Positions 1 through 10,440 of a DNA stretch of 64,000 nt are shown here, one piece after another. The notes below the pieces were generated by a model that saw only the letters and a program-made list of their open reading frames with translations, did not search any database and was not told the origin of the DNA. A program made the position numbers and the translations under genes. The stretch is from positions 186,001-250,000 of the forward strand of contig NZ_JAIRBM010000008.1 of assembly GCF_020089865.1 (NCBI RefSeq). The letters are read 5' to 3'. The DNA is from Microvirga puerhi. GTDB lineage: Bacteria > Pseudomonadota > Alphaproteobacteria > Rhizobiales > Beijerinckiaceae. Position 1 is the first letter of the stretch, and each line of letters starts with the position of its first letter.

Positions 1-2046
1 GACCAGCCTGGGAATGCCCGCAAGGTGCTAGTGCTTCTCCGGCCTCTCGAGACGAAAGTCACGGCCTTGGCCTCCGCGGCGAACCATTATGGGGCGCAGC
101 GGGTCACGGAAGATCAGCACGAACTCATTCGCCTGCACTGGCTGTTCTCAAGCCTCGCTGCCGGTCTCATCGTCTGCGGCTTCATCCTGCTCGGCCTTCT
201 CGGCTGGCATAATCGCCTGCTGACACGGGCGCATCACGATCTGCGCTTCCTGGCCGACAATCTGCAAAAGACCTCCGAGGAGCTGAAGAAGGCCAACAAA
301 GCCCTCGGCAATGCCTATGCAGAGCTTCAGCATCAAAACGGCGTCCTGCAGATCCAGGAGATCGAGCTCCGGACGCAAAACGAGCGCTTCAATGCAGCGC
401 TCAACAACATGTCTCACGGCCTGTGCATGGTGGACAGCACCGGCCATATCATCGTGTTCAACGCCCGCTTCGCGGAACTCTTCGAGCTGGAGAGTTCAGT
501 GCAGCCGGGAGCTACTCTCGGCGAGCTGATTGCATATGCGGACGCCCGTGGTCGGGAAGGGGCGGCTGCCCTGCGTCAGATCTGTGCGGAGCAGCAGGAG
601 CTGATCCAGAACCGGCGCAGCGCCACCTTCATCCAAGGCCAACCCGGCGGCAAGACCATCGCAGTCTCCCATCAGCCGATGAGCGACGGCGGTTGGGTCG
701 CGACCTACGAGGACATCACCGAGCGCCGCCAGGCCGAGACGCAGATCGCCTACATGGCCCACCATGATGCACTGACGGATCTCGCCAACAGGGTTCTGTT
801 CCGCGAGCAGATGGAGCGCTCGCTCGTCCACGCGCATCGGCATGATTCGCGCGTCGCGGTTCTCTGCCTTGATCTAGATCGGTTCAAGGACGTCAACGAT
901 ACGCTCGGCCACGAGACCGGGGACGCCCTGCTCAAGCTCGTCGCGCAACGCCTTCTGGCTTGCGTGGGCGAGGAGGACGTCGTCGCCCGCCTCGGCGGCG
1001 ACGAATTCGCGGTGTTGCAGCTGTCGATCCAGGAGCCGCACGACGCCGCCGTATTGGCCATGCGGATCGTCGAGTCTCTCGGCGCGCCCTATGACATCGA
1101 AGGCCAGGAAATCGTCATCGGCACCAGCATCGGAATCGCGTTTGCGGCGGAAGGGAGTCCGACACCGGATCAGCTTCTCAAGCATGCGGACCTGGCTCTC
1201 TATCGCGCCAAATCCGGAGGGCGCGGCACCTTCCGGTTCTTCGAGCCGGAGATGGACGAGCAACTTCAGGCCCGGCGCGTGCTCGAAGTCGATCTGCGCA
1301 AGGCTTTGGTGAACGGAGAGTTCGAGCTCTTCTATCAACCGCAGGTCGATATTCGAAAGAAGGTGATCACGGGTTACGAGGCTCTGCTGCGCTGGCGTCA
1401 TCCCGAGCGTGGCATCGTGTCCCCGGGTGAATTCATACCCATTGCGGAGGATATCGGGTTGATCTCTCCGCTGGGCGAATGGGTCATCCAGGAGGCCTGC
1501 CAGGAAGCAGCCAAATGGCCAGCGTCCATGAAAGTCGCCGTCAACCTGTCGCCTGTGCAGTTCCGCAACAAGAACCTCGTGCAATGCGTGAAGAACGCTC
1601 TCACCGCATCAAATCTCTGTCCGAGCAGGCTCGAGGTCGAGATTACCGAGTCGGTGCTGTTGCAAGACAACGATGCGACGCTTGCCACTCTGCATCAGCT
1701 GCGCAAGCTCGGGGTTCGCATCGCCATGGATGATTTCGGCACCGGCTATTCCTCGCTGAGTTATCTCCGGAGCTTCCCCTTCGACAAGATCAAGATCGAT
1801 CAGTCCTTCGTTCAGGGACTGTCGTCGCGGGCAGATTGCTTGGCGATCGTCCAGTCGATTGCGGGATTGGGCGCCAATCTCGGCATGAGCACCGTGGCCG
1901 AAGGCGTGGAGACCGAAGACCAGCTCATTCAGCTGCGTGCGGCCGGCTGCACTGAGGTACAGGGCTATTATTTCGGGCGTCCCAAACCCGCCCGCGAATT
2001 GGTCCATACGCTCGACATGTTCGAGCCGACACGGGCTGTGGGCTGA
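1..2046 (+). CDS. PAS-GGDEF-EAL cyclic-di-GMP signalling protein, 5' end outside the window
   Basis: The reading frame is open to base 1, so the gene probably starts upstream; the first in-window start codon is GTG at 25. The visible part has one membrane segment (about residues 39-62, counted from the GTG), a coiled coil (63-120), a PAS-like sensor (about 120-235), a diguanylate cyclase domain with an intact GGDEF motif (near residue 324), and a phosphodiesterase domain with EALLRW, the DDFGTGYSS loop and the VAEGVE motif. Both catalytic halves look intact by motif, so it could make or degrade cyclic-di-GMP; which activity dominates cannot be told. It acts at the inner membrane with the enzymatic part in the cytoplasm. 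A hairpin follows 35 bases after the stop. Confidence 0.9.
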   Translation, partial: DQPGNARKVLVLLRPLETKVTALASAANHYGAQRVTEDQHELIRLHWLFSSLAAGLIVCGFILLGLLGWHNRLLTRAHHDLRFLADNLQKTSEELKKANKALGNAYAELQHQNGVLQIQEIELRTQNERFNAALNNMSHGLCMVDSTGHIIVFNARFAELFELESSVQPGATLGELIAYADARGREGAAALRQICAEQQELIQNRRSATFIQGQPGGKTIAVSHQPMSDGGWVATYEDITERRQAETQIAYMAHHDALTDLANRVLFREQMERSLVHAHRHDSRVAVLCLDLDRFKDVNDTLGHETGDALLKLVAQRLLACVGEEDVVARLGGDEFAVLQLSIQEPHDAAVLAMRIVESLGAPYDIEGQEIVIGTSIGIAFAAEGSPTPDQLLKHADLALYRAKSGGRGTFRFFEPEMDEQLQARRVLEVDLRKALVNGEFELFYQPQVDIRKKVITGYEALLRWRHPERGIVSPGEFIPIAEDIGLISPLGEWVIQEACQEAAKWPASMKVAVNLSPVQFRNKNLVQCVKNALTASNLCPSRLEVEITESVLLQDNDATLATLHQLRKLGVRIAMDDFGTGYSSLSYLRSFPFDKIKIDQSFVQGLSSRADCLAIVQSIAGLGANLGMSTVAEGVETEDQLIQLRAAGCTEVQGYYFGRPKPARELVHTLDMFEPTRAVG

Positions 2047-2080
2047 GTTCTTTTCCGCAGAAGTAGCGTCGACGGAGTAA

Positions 2081-2106
2081 TGGGGCGGCAGATCCCGGCC
2101 GCCCCA
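2081..2106. terminator. Hairpin between convergent genes
   Basis: A perfect 9-base inverted repeat (TGGGGCGGC / GCCGCCCCA) with an 8-base loop lies between the ends of the GGDEF/EAL gene and the catalase gene. There is no clear T tract on either side, so calling it a bidirectional terminator is inference from position and stem stability. Confidence 0.55.
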
Positions 2107-2126
2107 GGTTGCGAGAACGCCGGATG

Positions 2127-3857
2127 CTATTCGGCGGCCTCTTCGATCGAACGTGTCTCTGAGGCGTCCTTCATGCCGCTGAGGACCTCGTCGACCGTCG
2201 CCCTGTGGTTCTTGACCGAACTCGTCCATTGTCCCCACGCAGCCGGATCGATCTTGTCTCCGTTGCGGCCGAGATTCTGCAGGCGATGCTCTTCGTCCTT
2301 CGTCAGAACCTGCTTGGGCAATGGCTTCAGGTGACGCACGTCGTCCGCCTTGAGACCAAGCATCTGGCCGACCCGCGTGCCGTAATCGTCATGGACCATC
2401 AGCAGGTGCCAGACCATGCGCTCCTGGACGTCGCGCTCGCACTGACCGAGCAAGGTTCCCATGTTGTGAACGAGGTCGTCGCGCTCCCAATCCATCATGG
2501 TGCAGTAGCGGCCGCGCGCATGAAGATAGTCGTTGCGGCGATCGATGACGCTGCGTGTCAGCCGCCCACGAACCTCCGGAGGATTGTTCGGTTGCTCGTG
2601 CGGAGCCTCGTGAAGACCGTCGTGGATGGACGGCTCATAGTTCACATGCGGGTTCTGCCCCGGCGCCAGGTCCCGGCGATACGCCATCTGACCGCCGTTC
2701 AGATTGGTCGCCACTTTGGCGTTCTTGGCCTGATTGACGGGCAGCTGCAGGTAGTTCGTGCCCACGCGATAGCGCTGCGTATCGGAATAGGAGAAGGTCC
2801 GGCCGACCAGCATCTTGTCGTCCGAGAAGTCCAGGCCGTCCACGAGAACGCCGGTTCCCATGGCGATCTGCTCGTTCTCGTTGAAGTGGTCATCGACGTT
2901 TCGATTGAGAGTCATGACGCCGATATGCCGAAGGGGAAAATCCTTTTCGGGCCAGACTTTCGTGTCATCGAGCGGGTCCCAGTCGAGCTCAGGATGGTCG
3001 TGATCCTCCATGATCTGAACGTAAATATCCCATTGCGGATATTCGCCGCGCTCGATGGCCTCGAAGAGATCCTTCGATGCGGATCCGAGATCCTGGCCCT
3101 GGACCTTCGCAGCCTCGTCTGCGGTCAGGCTGGCGACGCCGCAACGGGGATGGAAGTGATACTTGACGAGAACCGTCTCGCCCTTGGCGTTGACCATCTT
3201 GTAGGTGTTGACCCCAAATCCCTCCATGTGCCGGTAGTTCGCCGGAATGCCGCGCGGGCTGAACAGATGGGTCAGCATGTGCATGGATTCCGGTGTCTGA
3301 CTCATGAAGTCGAAGATCCGGTTCGGCTCCTGGCGGAAGGTCACGGGATCGGGCTTGAGGGAGTGGATCACGTCCGGAAACTTGATGGCATCCCGAATGA
3401 AGAACACGGCCAGATTATTGCCGACGAGGTCCCAATTGCCGTCCTCGGTGTAGAACTTCACCGCGAAGCCGCGGGGGTCCCGGGCGACTTCAGAGGAGTC
3501 CCGCCCGCCGATTACGGTCGAGAAGCGGATCGCCAGGGGCGTCTTCTTCCCAGCCTGCTGGAACAGTTTGGCGCGTGTATATTTGGAGGCCGGCTCATCG
3601 CCGATCTTTCCGGTCGCTTCCAGCTCCCCATAGCAGACGAAGCCGCGGGCATGGACGACCCGTTCCGGAATGCGTTCGCGGTCGAAATGGGTAATCTTCT
3701 CCAGGAACTGATAGTTTTCCAGAGTCGCCGGGCCGCGACTGCCGACGGTCCTCTGGGACTGGTTGTTGGTGATCGGATGGCCCTGTCGATTTGTCAGGGA
3801 CCGATCGTCCGCCGACGATCCTTGGTCGTGTCCGGAACCTGCCGATTTCTTGGCCAT
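2127..3857 (-). CDS. Monofunctional heme catalase
   Basis: A 576-residue catalase that breaks down hydrogen peroxide to water and oxygen. The distal histidine is in RVVHARG (about His69), the active-site asparagine is in DLVGNN (about 147), and the proximal heme-ligand tyrosine is in the [12 protein letters not shown] segment. The length matches the catalase core plus a short tail; the C-terminal DJ-1-like domain of large-subunit catalases is absent. I chose the ATG at 3857 rather than the longer frame because a strong Shine-Dalgarno (AGGGAGGAG) lies just upstream and the family homology begins after it. No signal peptide, so it is cytoplasmic. Single-gene unit. Confidence 0.95.
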   Translation of the reverse strand: MAKKSAGSGHDQGSSADDRSLTNRQGHPITNNQSQRTVGSRGPATLENYQFLEKITHFDRERIPERVVHARGFVCYGELEATGKIGDEPASKYTRAKLFQQAGKKTPLAIRFSTVIGGRDSSEVARDPRGFAVKFYTEDGNWDLVGNNLAVFFIRDAIKFPDVIHSLKPDPVTFRQEPNRIFDFMSQTPESMHMLTHLFSPRGIPANYRHMEGFGVNTYKMVNAKGETVLVKYHFHPRCGVASLTADEAAKVQGQDLGSASKDLFEAIERGEYPQWDIYVQIMEDHDHPELDWDPLDDTKVWPEKDFPLRHIGVMTLNRNVDDHFNENEQIAMGTGVLVDGLDFSDDKMLVGRTFSYSDTQRYRVGTNYLQLPVNQAKNAKVATNLNGGQMAYRRDLAPGQNPHVNYEPSIHDGLHEAPHEQPNNPPEVRGRLTRSVIDRRNDYLHARGRYCTMMDWERDDLVHNMGTLLGQCERDVQERMVWHLLMVHDDYGTRVGQMLGLKADDVRHLKPLPKQVLTKDEEHRLQNLGRNGDKIDPAAWGQWTSSVKNHRATVDEVLSGMKDASETRSIEEAAE

Positions 3858-3990
3858 GGTGCTCTCCTCCCTTGGGCGTGTTGACGTCGAGCCAACCCTG
3901 GAAAGCCATGATGGTTCTCTTGGCGGCCAAAATGTGATGGAGGGACCATGAGCGCATGGATCGGACGCGGCGATTGCATCCTGCATAAAC

Positions 3991-4028
3991 AAAAAACCCA
4001 TCGGCAATGCAGGGGCATCGCCGATGGG
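3991..4028 (-). terminator. Rho-independent terminator of the autotransporter gene
   Basis: A perfect 9-base stem (CCCATCGGC / GCCGATGGG, 14-base loop) is followed on the minus strand by TTTTTTG. It lies about 50 bases after the stop of the autotransporter gene, in the classic intrinsic-terminator arrangement, and would also shield the catalase promoter. Confidence 0.85.
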
Positions 4029-4078
4029 CTCGATCGATAAGCAGCCGAAGGACGTCGCCGGCCCCAGGGACGAGGTCG

Positions 4079-7000
4079 TCAGCGCGTCTCGAACTTCCAG
4101 ACGAAGTTGCCCTTGACCGTATGTTCCTGGGCCCGGTGGCCGATCTGGCCGCTATAGGAGACGCCGAGCGTGATCGCTTCGGACGGCTGCCATTCCAGCC
4201 CTGCCTCCGCGATCAGGGCATTCTTGTCCAACGGCGTGCCCGAAACGGTGAAGGCGGACGCCCCGTCACGGAAGGCCAGAAGCGCTTCCGGCTCCACGTC
4301 TCCGAAGGCATGACGCCAGCCGATCAGTCCCTTGAAGATCAGCGGGACCTCTTCGCTCAGCCGCGCCTCGGCCCGCACGCCGAGGGTCGTAGTACCGAGG
4401 TTATAGGTTCGTGCGTAACCGACCAAGGCCGCAGCGCCGCCGCTCTCGACGAAATTGTCGGTGTGCAGCCGCAGAACCGAGGCGCCCAGGAACGGCTCGA
4501 TCTCGGCTCCGGCGAAGGCAAAGCGATAGCCCGCCTCGCCGAAGGCCTGCAAAGTTGAGCCGTTATAGGACGCGCTCGTCGCGTCGGCGAAGCCGGGGAA
4601 CGTGATTGTACGCTGGGTATCGATGTCATGCCCCGCATAGGATGCGCCGAGGCGCAACGTGAACGCGCCCCAAGTTGCTGATCCGTAGAGGGCACCGAAA
4701 ACGCTCTCGTTGGACCCCGAGGACAGGAGTGAATCGACATCGAACGAGGTGCGGGTGTAGCCGCCGGCGAGGCCGAGGCGGATGCCGTCCGTCAGGCGAG
4801 CGTCGGCGCCGAGAATGAAACCGCCCGTGGACGATTCCAGCCCTGCCGTGCTTGCCGTCGAGCCGATCCGGCCCCAGGAGCCGAAGCCTTCGCCCCATAG
4901 CGCGAAGCGGCGCTGATCGAGTGAAGGATAGGGCACGCTGGCGACCGGCGCCGGACGTCCCGGCTTGTCCGCTGCGTAGGCCGCCGGGACTTGTGTCGTC
5001 GGGCGGGAGACGAGCGGGGCTCTCAGGCGGTTGAGCAGGGCGTCCTGAACCAGGCGGCTGTCGCCATAGGCGGCAGCGACCGCAGATGCGTGGGCTTCAC
5101 CGGACAGGAGGTCGATGGCCTGATCCGCTGACGCTGCATCGAGTGCCAAAATTGCCTCGACCAGACGGTTGTGCGGACCGAGCGCTTCGATGGACGCGGC
5201 CACGTCCTTCGCATCCGGGTTCGACTCTGTGCTGGCGAAAGACGTGTCATTACGCTCGAAGCTCACGGTCACGCTGTTGCCTGAATAGTGCAGCCGAGGA
5301 TCGAGGAAGGCCGATACGCTGTTGGAGCGCACCGTGCCGAACAGCCCCGTTGCGCCACCCTCCGAGGAGATGATTTCCATCGCGGTGTCCACGGGAGCTC
5401 GGCCGTTCACCAGCACCACCTCCAGGGCGCCGCCGGAAAGGGTCGTCGTTCCGCCGACAACGAGACGGTCATGCTGTCCCTGTGCATTCGCGTCGACCCG
5501 ATAGGTCGAGGTTGGTAGCAGCGTGGCGTTGCCGGTCACCGTCAGCGTTCCGAAGGAGCCGCCTGCCGCAGCACCCGGCTCGAGCGTGCCGGCGAGGGTC
5601 AGTGGCGCCTGGATGACGCCGGTTCCCCGTAAGGTCGCCGATGACCCGATCTCCATGGCGGATGCAACCGAGCCGTTGAGGGTGAGAATGCCGCCGAGAA
5701 CGTTGGTGCCGCCTTCATAGGTGTTTGCGCCGGTCAGAACGAGGTTGCCGTCTCCCCGCTTGATGAGACCGCCGGTGCCGACGATGTCGTTGGACCAGAC
5801 TGAGTCGTAGCCTTTCGTATTCACGTCGAAAACCGGGGCGAAGCCTTCCGCGCCGAATTCCTTGGGTCCCCTCGCAGCCCGGCCGAGGTTGAGAAGGCCG
5901 CGACCGTAAATCTCCTTCGGGCCGATATTGTCGGTCGTGGTCAGCATCACCTCGATGATCTGGCGCGCCGTCATGTACGGGAAGGCTTCCCGCAGAACGG
6001 CCGCAGCGCCAGCCACCACGGGAGCAGCCATCGATGTACCGACCATCGTCTGATAGGTGCTGAACGGATAGGTCGAGAGGATCTCGTAATATTCCTTGTT
6101 CAGGCCGGTCTGGTCGTGATCGCCGCCTGGTGCAGCCAGGCACCAGAGGAACGTCACGCCGCAACGGTTGCTGTAGCTTGAAATCTGATTATTGCGGTCG
6201 GTCGCGACGACGGCGATCAGAGCTCCCTGGAGATCGGAGAAATCGAGATTTGCGTAGGCGGGATCATTGGGATCCGCATAGACGTAGGTGGAAGGATCCG
6301 TGGGATTGCCATCTACGAGAAACTTATAGGCACCGGCCTGCGTGTTTTCGGGGCGGATATAGGGGAAGAAAGCGATTCCGTCCGGGCTGGACGCCGCGAT
6401 GGGCTGATCGCCATAGGCATTTCCGGCCGAGAAGACGAGCACGATATCCGCATTCGCTGCGGCTTTCACAGCATCGTATTCAGGTTGCAGGATCGGGCCG
6501 ACGATCACCTTGTCGGCCATCACCACATGGTTGGGATTCCGATAGTAATTGCCGGATGCATCCTGGAGCATGAGTGGAGGAAGAGGATTCGGGCCATAGC
6601 TTCCGTTGACGACCTGCGCGCCGTTTGCAGCAGCATAGTAGAGCGCGGCGAGCGTCGGATCCTCATCCGCTCTGTTCGTTGCGACTTCGACGGCGCGCAG
6701 GGGAAGGATCGTTGCATTGTACGCGACGCCTTGCGTCCCAACGCCGTTGCGCGCGGCGCCGATGATGCCGGCCACGTGCGTCCCATGCCCCGCAATCTGT
6801 CCGTTCTCTTCGAGATCGGTCATGAAGCCGGGAGGCTCATTGGCCGCGAAGGAGCGCAGCAGGGGCGAGACGCGCCCGGCGAATTCCGGATGATCGACAT
6901 CGAGTCCGGTATCGATCACGCCGACGACGACACCCTTGCCCGTGAAGCCCATGGCATAGGCGTCCGCGGCGTTGATCTTCCCGAGAAACCAGGAGCGATT

Positions 7001-7318
7001 GTATTCGTCCGTCTGGAACGAGGCGACTGTTGCACCGGACGTTCCTGTCGCGAAAGGACCGACAGCAAATGCGGCAAGGCCTCCGAGACCCGACGGGGAC
7101 GCATTCTTCGATGCAGCAGCATAGGCCCCGACGCCGAATTGCTCTTCGACGAAGGCCGGAATGTGCAGGCCGATGCCGTCAGCGGCTACGGCTTGCGAAA
7201 GTCCGGCGAACAGACCCACGGATGCGGTACCGGCCAACAGGCCGGCGACAAGCATGCGGGTCCGTGTAGACCGGCGCGCGCCGACAGGCGCACGGCGCCG
7301 GAACGAAAAGATTGTCAT
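4079..7318 (-). CDS. Subtilisin-like (S8) serine protease autotransporter
   Basis: A 1079-residue type V secreted protease. It has an N-terminal signal peptide with a basic start and hydrophobic core (residues about 21-46), then a peptidase S8 domain with the triad Asp in VGVIDTGLD (about 136), His in GHGTHVAG (about 181) and Ser in GTSMAAP. A passenger-associated repeat follows ([19 protein letters not shown] region), then a beta-helix-like passenger, and a C-terminal beta-barrel autotransporter domain over roughly the last 260 residues starting near [10 protein letters not shown]. It would be exported to the periplasm and displayed or released at the cell surface. The final residues are FETR rather than ending in phenylalanine, a small departure from most autotransporters. 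Substrate unknown. Confidence 0.93.
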   Translation of the reverse strand: MTIFSFRRRAPVGARRSTRTRMLVAGLLAGTASVGLFAGLSQAVAADGIGLHIPAFVEEQFGVGAYAAASKNASPSGLGGLAAFAVGPFATGTSGATVASFQTDEYNRSWFLGKINAADAYAMGFTGKGVVVGVIDTGLDVDHPEFAGRVSPLLRSFAANEPPGFMTDLEENGQIAGHGTHVAGIIGAARNGVGTQGVAYNATILPLRAVEVATNRADEDPTLAALYYAAANGAQVVNGSYGPNPLPPLMLQDASGNYYRNPNHVVMADKVIVGPILQPEYDAVKAAANADIVLVFSAGNAYGDQPIAASSPDGIAFFPYIRPENTQAGAYKFLVDGNPTDPSTYVYADPNDPAYANLDFSDLQGALIAVVATDRNNQISSYSNRCGVTFLWCLAAPGGDHDQTGLNKEYYEILSTYPFSTYQTMVGTSMAAPVVAGAAAVLREAFPYMTARQIIEVMLTTTDNIGPKEIYGRGLLNLGRAARGPKEFGAEGFAPVFDVNTKGYDSVWSNDIVGTGGLIKRGDGNLVLTGANTYEGGTNVLGGILTLNGSVASAMEIGSSATLRGTGVIQAPLTLAGTLEPGAAAGGSFGTLTVTGNATLLPTSTYRVDANAQGQHDRLVVGGTTTLSGGALEVVLVNGRAPVDTAMEIISSEGGATGLFGTVRSNSVSAFLDPRLHYSGNSVTVSFERNDTSFASTESNPDAKDVAASIEALGPHNRLVEAILALDAASADQAIDLLSGEAHASAVAAAYGDSRLVQDALLNRLRAPLVSRPTTQVPAAYAADKPGRPAPVASVPYPSLDQRRFALWGEGFGSWGRIGSTASTAGLESSTGGFILGADARLTDGIRLGLAGGYTRTSFDVDSLLSSGSNESVFGALYGSATWGAFTLRLGASYAGHDIDTQRTITFPGFADATSASYNGSTLQAFGEAGYRFAFAGAEIEPFLGASVLRLHTDNFVESGGAAALVGYARTYNLGTTTLGVRAEARLSEEVPLIFKGLIGWRHAFGDVEPEALLAFRDGASAFTVSGTPLDKNALIAEAGLEWQPSEAITLGVSYSGQIGHRAQEHTVKGNFVWKFETR

Positions 7319-7478
7319 GAAAGCCCCCAGTCAATCGAACGTGTCTTTTTCAGACGTCGTGATTGGGGAGGCAGACTAAGAATTAAGGTCTCGACGTCCA
7401 GCGCTTTGCAGACGAAGATGCATGCTTTCGACCGTGTGTTACCTTACGGCAACTGCGAATGCTGTGACGCGTAATACC

Positions 7479-7799
7479 TTATCCAAGAGGCCGAAACGCG
7501 CGGCTTTCCTTGCGCATTGGAGAAGCTTGCGTGCGGTGAACATTGCGTGGAGCGACGGTGTAACGCCTGACAACCGTCCGGCGCGGTGCATGCGACACAC
7601 GATAACGCGGACGTTCCGCTGAAGCGCCAACGACACCTCCGATCACGCCGCCGACTGCCGCACCAACCGGGCCTCCAACGACAGCACCAGCCAGAGCGCC
7701 CGTGCCCGCACCCGCGGCGGTGGCGGCCTGAGCCATGGCAAGCGTGGGCGACAGGGCGAGTGCCGTCAGCGGCACGAAAGCGAGAAGCAAGCGGCGCAT
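7479..7799 (-). CDS. Small exported glycine-zipper protein
   Basis: A 106-residue protein with a clear signal peptide (cut likely after AMAQA), followed by a glycine/alanine-rich zipper of alternating small residues (about 30-60) and a basic, arginine-rich tail. Glycine-zipper proteins of this kind sit in or at the cell envelope; the function is not known. A good Shine-Dalgarno (AAGGAT) precedes the ATG, and a candidate sigma-EcfG promoter lies just upstream, suggesting stress control. Monocistronic. Confidence 0.75.
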   Translation of the reverse strand: MRRLLLAFVPLTALALSPTLAMAQAATAAGAGTGALAGAVVGGPVGAAVGGVIGGVVGASAERPRYRVSHAPRRTVVRRYTVAPRNVHRTQASPMRKESRAFRPLG

Positions 7800-7828
7800 C
7801 GAAAATCCTTCATGAATGTCCCGGCGGG

Positions 7829-7854
7829 AACGCTCATAGAAAGGATCGGGTTCC
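7829..7854 (-). promoter_or_regulatory. Candidate sigma-EcfG promoter
   Basis: Read on the minus strand this is GGAAC, 17 bases, CGTT, which matches the general-stress sigma factor consensus of Alphaproteobacteria. It ends 30 bases upstream of the glycine-zipper start codon, a suitable distance. Found by eye; not tested. Confidence 0.55.
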
Positions 7855-7911
7855 GAGCATGTATCCGAATCGACGATTCATGAGGCGCACGAGCGTCGTC
7901 AAGTCAAGAGT

Positions 7912-9330
7912 CTAAGGAAAAACAACGACGCTCTTGATATTGACGAATTCGTGGATCCCCAAATCCGAGCACTCGCGACCATAGCCACTGTGCTTGACGC
8001 CGCCGAAGGGCATGCGCGGATCGGAGCGCACATTTCCATTCACGAAACTCATGCCGGCTTCCAGCGCATCTGCAGCGATTCGCTCGCCACGGGCAAGATC
8101 ACGCGTGAGAACACCCGATCCGAGACCGAAGGCCGAGCCGTTCGCGATCCGGATCGCATCATCCTCATCCTCTGCTTCGATGATTGCAGCGACGGGACCG
8201 AATACCTCATCGTCATAAGCAGGCATGCCAGGCTGCACGTTGGTGAGGATCGTCGGTGGATACCAGGCGCCGGGGCGATCCGGAATCTGGCCGCCAGTCA
8301 GGAGACGTGCACCCTTGTCGAGGCTGCGGCGAACCTGATCATGAATCTGATCGCGGGCCTTGACGCTCTCCATCGGACCGAGCTTCGTATCGGTGCTGCG
8401 CGGATCTCCCATCGCGTAGCGCTCCATTTCGCTCGTCAGGGAGCGCTCGAGGGCTTCTCGCACCGAACGTACAACGATGAAGCGCTTACCAGCGATGCAG
8501 CTCTGCCCACCATTCACCATTCGCGCAGTTGCGCAGACTTTCGCTGCCGCCGCGACATCGGCATCTTCCAACACCAGATAGGCGTCGGAACCTCCGAGTT
8601 CGAGCACGCTCTTCTTGAGCGCTGCACCCGCAGCACTGGCAACGCGACGACCGGCCTCGACGCTGCCCGTCAGCGTCACGGCCGCGATGGCAGGGTCTTC
8701 GATCAGAGTCTGGACGCTCGCACTCGGAATCAAAAGCGTCCGGAATACGTGCTCTGGAAAGCCGGCGTCGCGGAAGACGCTTTCGATGGCGAGCGCCGAG
8801 CCCGGGACGTTGCTGGCGTGTTTCAGAACGGCGGTGTTGCCTGCCATCAGCGTGGGGGCGGCGAACCGGAAGACCTGCCAGAATGGAAAATTCCACGGCA
8901 TGATGGCGAGCACCGTGCCGATCGGATTGAATGTCACGAAGGCCTTGTGTCCTTCAAAGTCGACGGGCCGGCGACTGAGAAATGTCTCCGCATTGTCGGC
9001 GAAATAGTCGCAATTGAAGGCACATTTCTCGATCTCCGCGCGTCCGTCGGCAATGAGTTTGCCCATCTCCGCGGTCATGATCTCGGCGAATTCTTCCTTC
9101 CGCCGGCGCAGCACGCGAGCGGCCTCGTGCATAAGGCCGGCGCGGTCTGCAAAGGACATGCTGCGCCAGCTCTCGAAGGCTTTGCGCGCTTGCCTTGCAA
9201 TCTCCACCGCCTCCGCGACGGTATGGCCTTCGTATTGACGCCCCGGCTTGCCGGTCGAAGGATCTATCGTCTCGAAGCGGGGCCTTGCACTGGCAGAGGA
9301 GCGACGATCGGACAGGGAACTCTCGGCCAT
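7912..9330 (-). CDS. NAD(P)-dependent aldehyde dehydrogenase (succinate-semialdehyde type)
   Basis: A 472-residue aldehyde dehydrogenase that oxidises an aldehyde to its acid. The general-base glutamate is in ELGGSD and the nucleophilic cysteine in NGGQSCIAGKR; the cofactor-binding PWNFPFWQ segment is present. The resemblance is to succinate-semialdehyde dehydrogenases, but the substrate cannot be fixed from sequence. The ATG at 9330 was chosen over a longer frame because AAAGGAGG stands at ideal spacing. It follows the universal stress protein gene on the same strand, separated by two hairpins. Confidence 0.9.
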   Translation of the reverse strand: MAESSLSDRRSSASARPRFETIDPSTGKPGRQYEGHTVAEAVEIARQARKAFESWRSMSFADRAGLMHEAARVLRRRKEEFAEIMTAEMGKLIADGRAEIEKCAFNCDYFADNAETFLSRRPVDFEGHKAFVTFNPIGTVLAIMPWNFPFWQVFRFAAPTLMAGNTAVLKHASNVPGSALAIESVFRDAGFPEHVFRTLLIPSASVQTLIEDPAIAAVTLTGSVEAGRRVASAAGAALKKSVLELGGSDAYLVLEDADVAAAAKVCATARMVNGGQSCIAGKRFIVVRSVREALERSLTSEMERYAMGDPRSTDTKLGPMESVKARDQIHDQVRRSLDKGARLLTGGQIPDRPGAWYPPTILTNVQPGMPAYDDEVFGPVAAIIEAEDEDDAIRIANGSAFGLGSGVLTRDLARGERIAADALEAGMSFVNGNVRSDPRMPFGGVKHSGYGRECSDLGIHEFVNIKSVVVFP

Positions 9331-9352
9331 GGCGGCCTCCTTTCGGAAGAGA

Positions 9353-9378
9353 CGGCCCGGTCTGTTCGGACCGGGCCG
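9353..9378. terminator. 10-base hairpin in the leader of the aldehyde dehydrogenase gene
   Basis: A perfect stem CGGCCCGGTC / GACCGGGCCG with a 6-base loop, ending 22 bases before the ATG of the minus-strand dehydrogenase. There is no T tract. It could terminate read-through from the stress gene, or act in the leader of the downstream message. Confidence 0.5.
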
Positions 9379-9409
9379 CTTCGGTGTCTCCATAAGCCTG
9401 CGGCCGGTC

Positions 9410-9433
9410 GTCGGTTCCTCCAAAGGAACCGAC
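9410..9433. terminator. 9-base hairpin after the universal stress protein gene
   Basis: A perfect stem GTCGGTTCC / GGAACCGAC with a 6-base loop, 13 bases downstream of the stress gene stop on the minus strand. Likely terminator or message-stabilising hairpin; no T tract. Confidence 0.5.
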
Positions 9434-9446
9434 CAGGTTGCGCTCG

Positions 9447-10289
9447 TCAATGAGCCATCAAAACCGGACAGTCGCCATGCTCCAGCATGTCCCGGCTCGT
9501 TCCGCCGAGGATCCACTGCCGGGCTCGCGAATGTCCGTAGCCACCCATGACGATGAGATCAGCAGACATGCGGCGGGCCTGATCGAGGATGACATCGGAG
9601 ACTGCGCGCCCCTCGCTGGCAACGAGATCGACCTCGACCTTGGTGCCATAGCGGTCGAGATGCTGTGCGATTTCGATATCCAGAGCGGGCGTTCCATCGG
9701 ACGCCATCGGCGGATCGACAACCAGTACGCGTGTCCGGACCGCTTTCTCGATCAGGGGTGCCGCTTCGCCGATCGCTCGCGCCGTTTCGCGGCTGTCGCG
9801 CCAGGCGACCAGGATGCGGCGAACGGAATCGGACGGTTGGCGACCGGGTGGGACCACATAGATACTGCGTCCGCCCCCGAAAAGCACGGCCTCGAACAGA
9901 TCGTCCCACTGCGCTGATCCGTTGCTGTCATAGGGCCGCGTCGCCACAAAGAGATCGGAGCGCCGGGCCTCCGAAACGACTTGGCCGACGAGCTGGCCGG
10001 GCGTTCCGTCGAGGCGGCGGATGTTGTTGGGCATAGCAAGGCGCGAGAAGCGCTCGGCCAGGCGCTGCTCGATTCGGTCGCCGGAGCGTCTCGCGTCGTC
10101 TTCGAGTTCGGCGACGACGCCGGCGACCGAGGCGCCATCCATGGGAGTCAAAGAAGCGATATCCGGGAGAACGTTCGTGAAGAGCCCGGTCACATGAGCC
10201 TGATTCGCTGATGCGATGGCCTCCGCATGCGCCAGACGAAGCTCATCGTCCGTGCTGCCATCCAGGTGAACCAGAATATCCTTGATCAT
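9447..10289 (-). CDS. Universal stress protein, tandem UspA domains
   Basis: A 280-residue cytoplasmic protein made of two UspA-like domains (about 1-140 and 150-280). The C-terminal domain keeps the GGYGHSR...GGTS nucleotide-binding pattern typical of ATP-binding Usp proteins; the first domain is more divergent. These proteins respond to starvation, oxygen or envelope stress, with no single known reaction. The ATG at 10289 (MIKDILVHLDG) was chosen because family homology starts there and GGAGAG precedes it; an upstream in-frame ATG at 10301 is possible. Confidence 0.88.
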   Translation of the reverse strand: MIKDILVHLDGSTDDELRLAHAEAIASANQAHVTGLFTNVLPDIASLTPMDGASVAGVVAELEDDARRSGDRIEQRLAERFSRLAMPNNIRRLDGTPGQLVGQVVSEARRSDLFVATRPYDSNGSAQWDDLFEAVLFGGGRSIYVVPPGRQPSDSVRRILVAWRDSRETARAIGEAAPLIEKAVRTRVLVVDPPMASDGTPALDIEIAQHLDRYGTKVEVDLVASEGRAVSDVILDQARRMSADLIVMGGYGHSRARQWILGGTSRDMLEHGDCPVLMAH

Positions 10290-10440
10290 GATGCTCTCCA
10301 TAGAGCGCCAGGCGAGGCTCCGACGCCTCGCCGATCGACGCATTCATCTTTCCTATTCAACACCAGCTCGGCCGTTCTGTCCTTGATCCTGCGCAAAGCC
10401 TGACCTGATTCCTATGCATGGCGCATGACACAGGTTCGCG

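Noticed and set aside
2205-3884. Long plus-strand frame (559 codons) opposite the catalase gene
   Set aside because: It is the antisense shadow of a strongly supported catalase; high-GC DNA often gives such frames.
7951-9453. Plus-strand frame (500 codons) opposite the aldehyde dehydrogenase
   Set aside because: Shadow of a gene with intact catalytic motifs and a perfect ribosome site.
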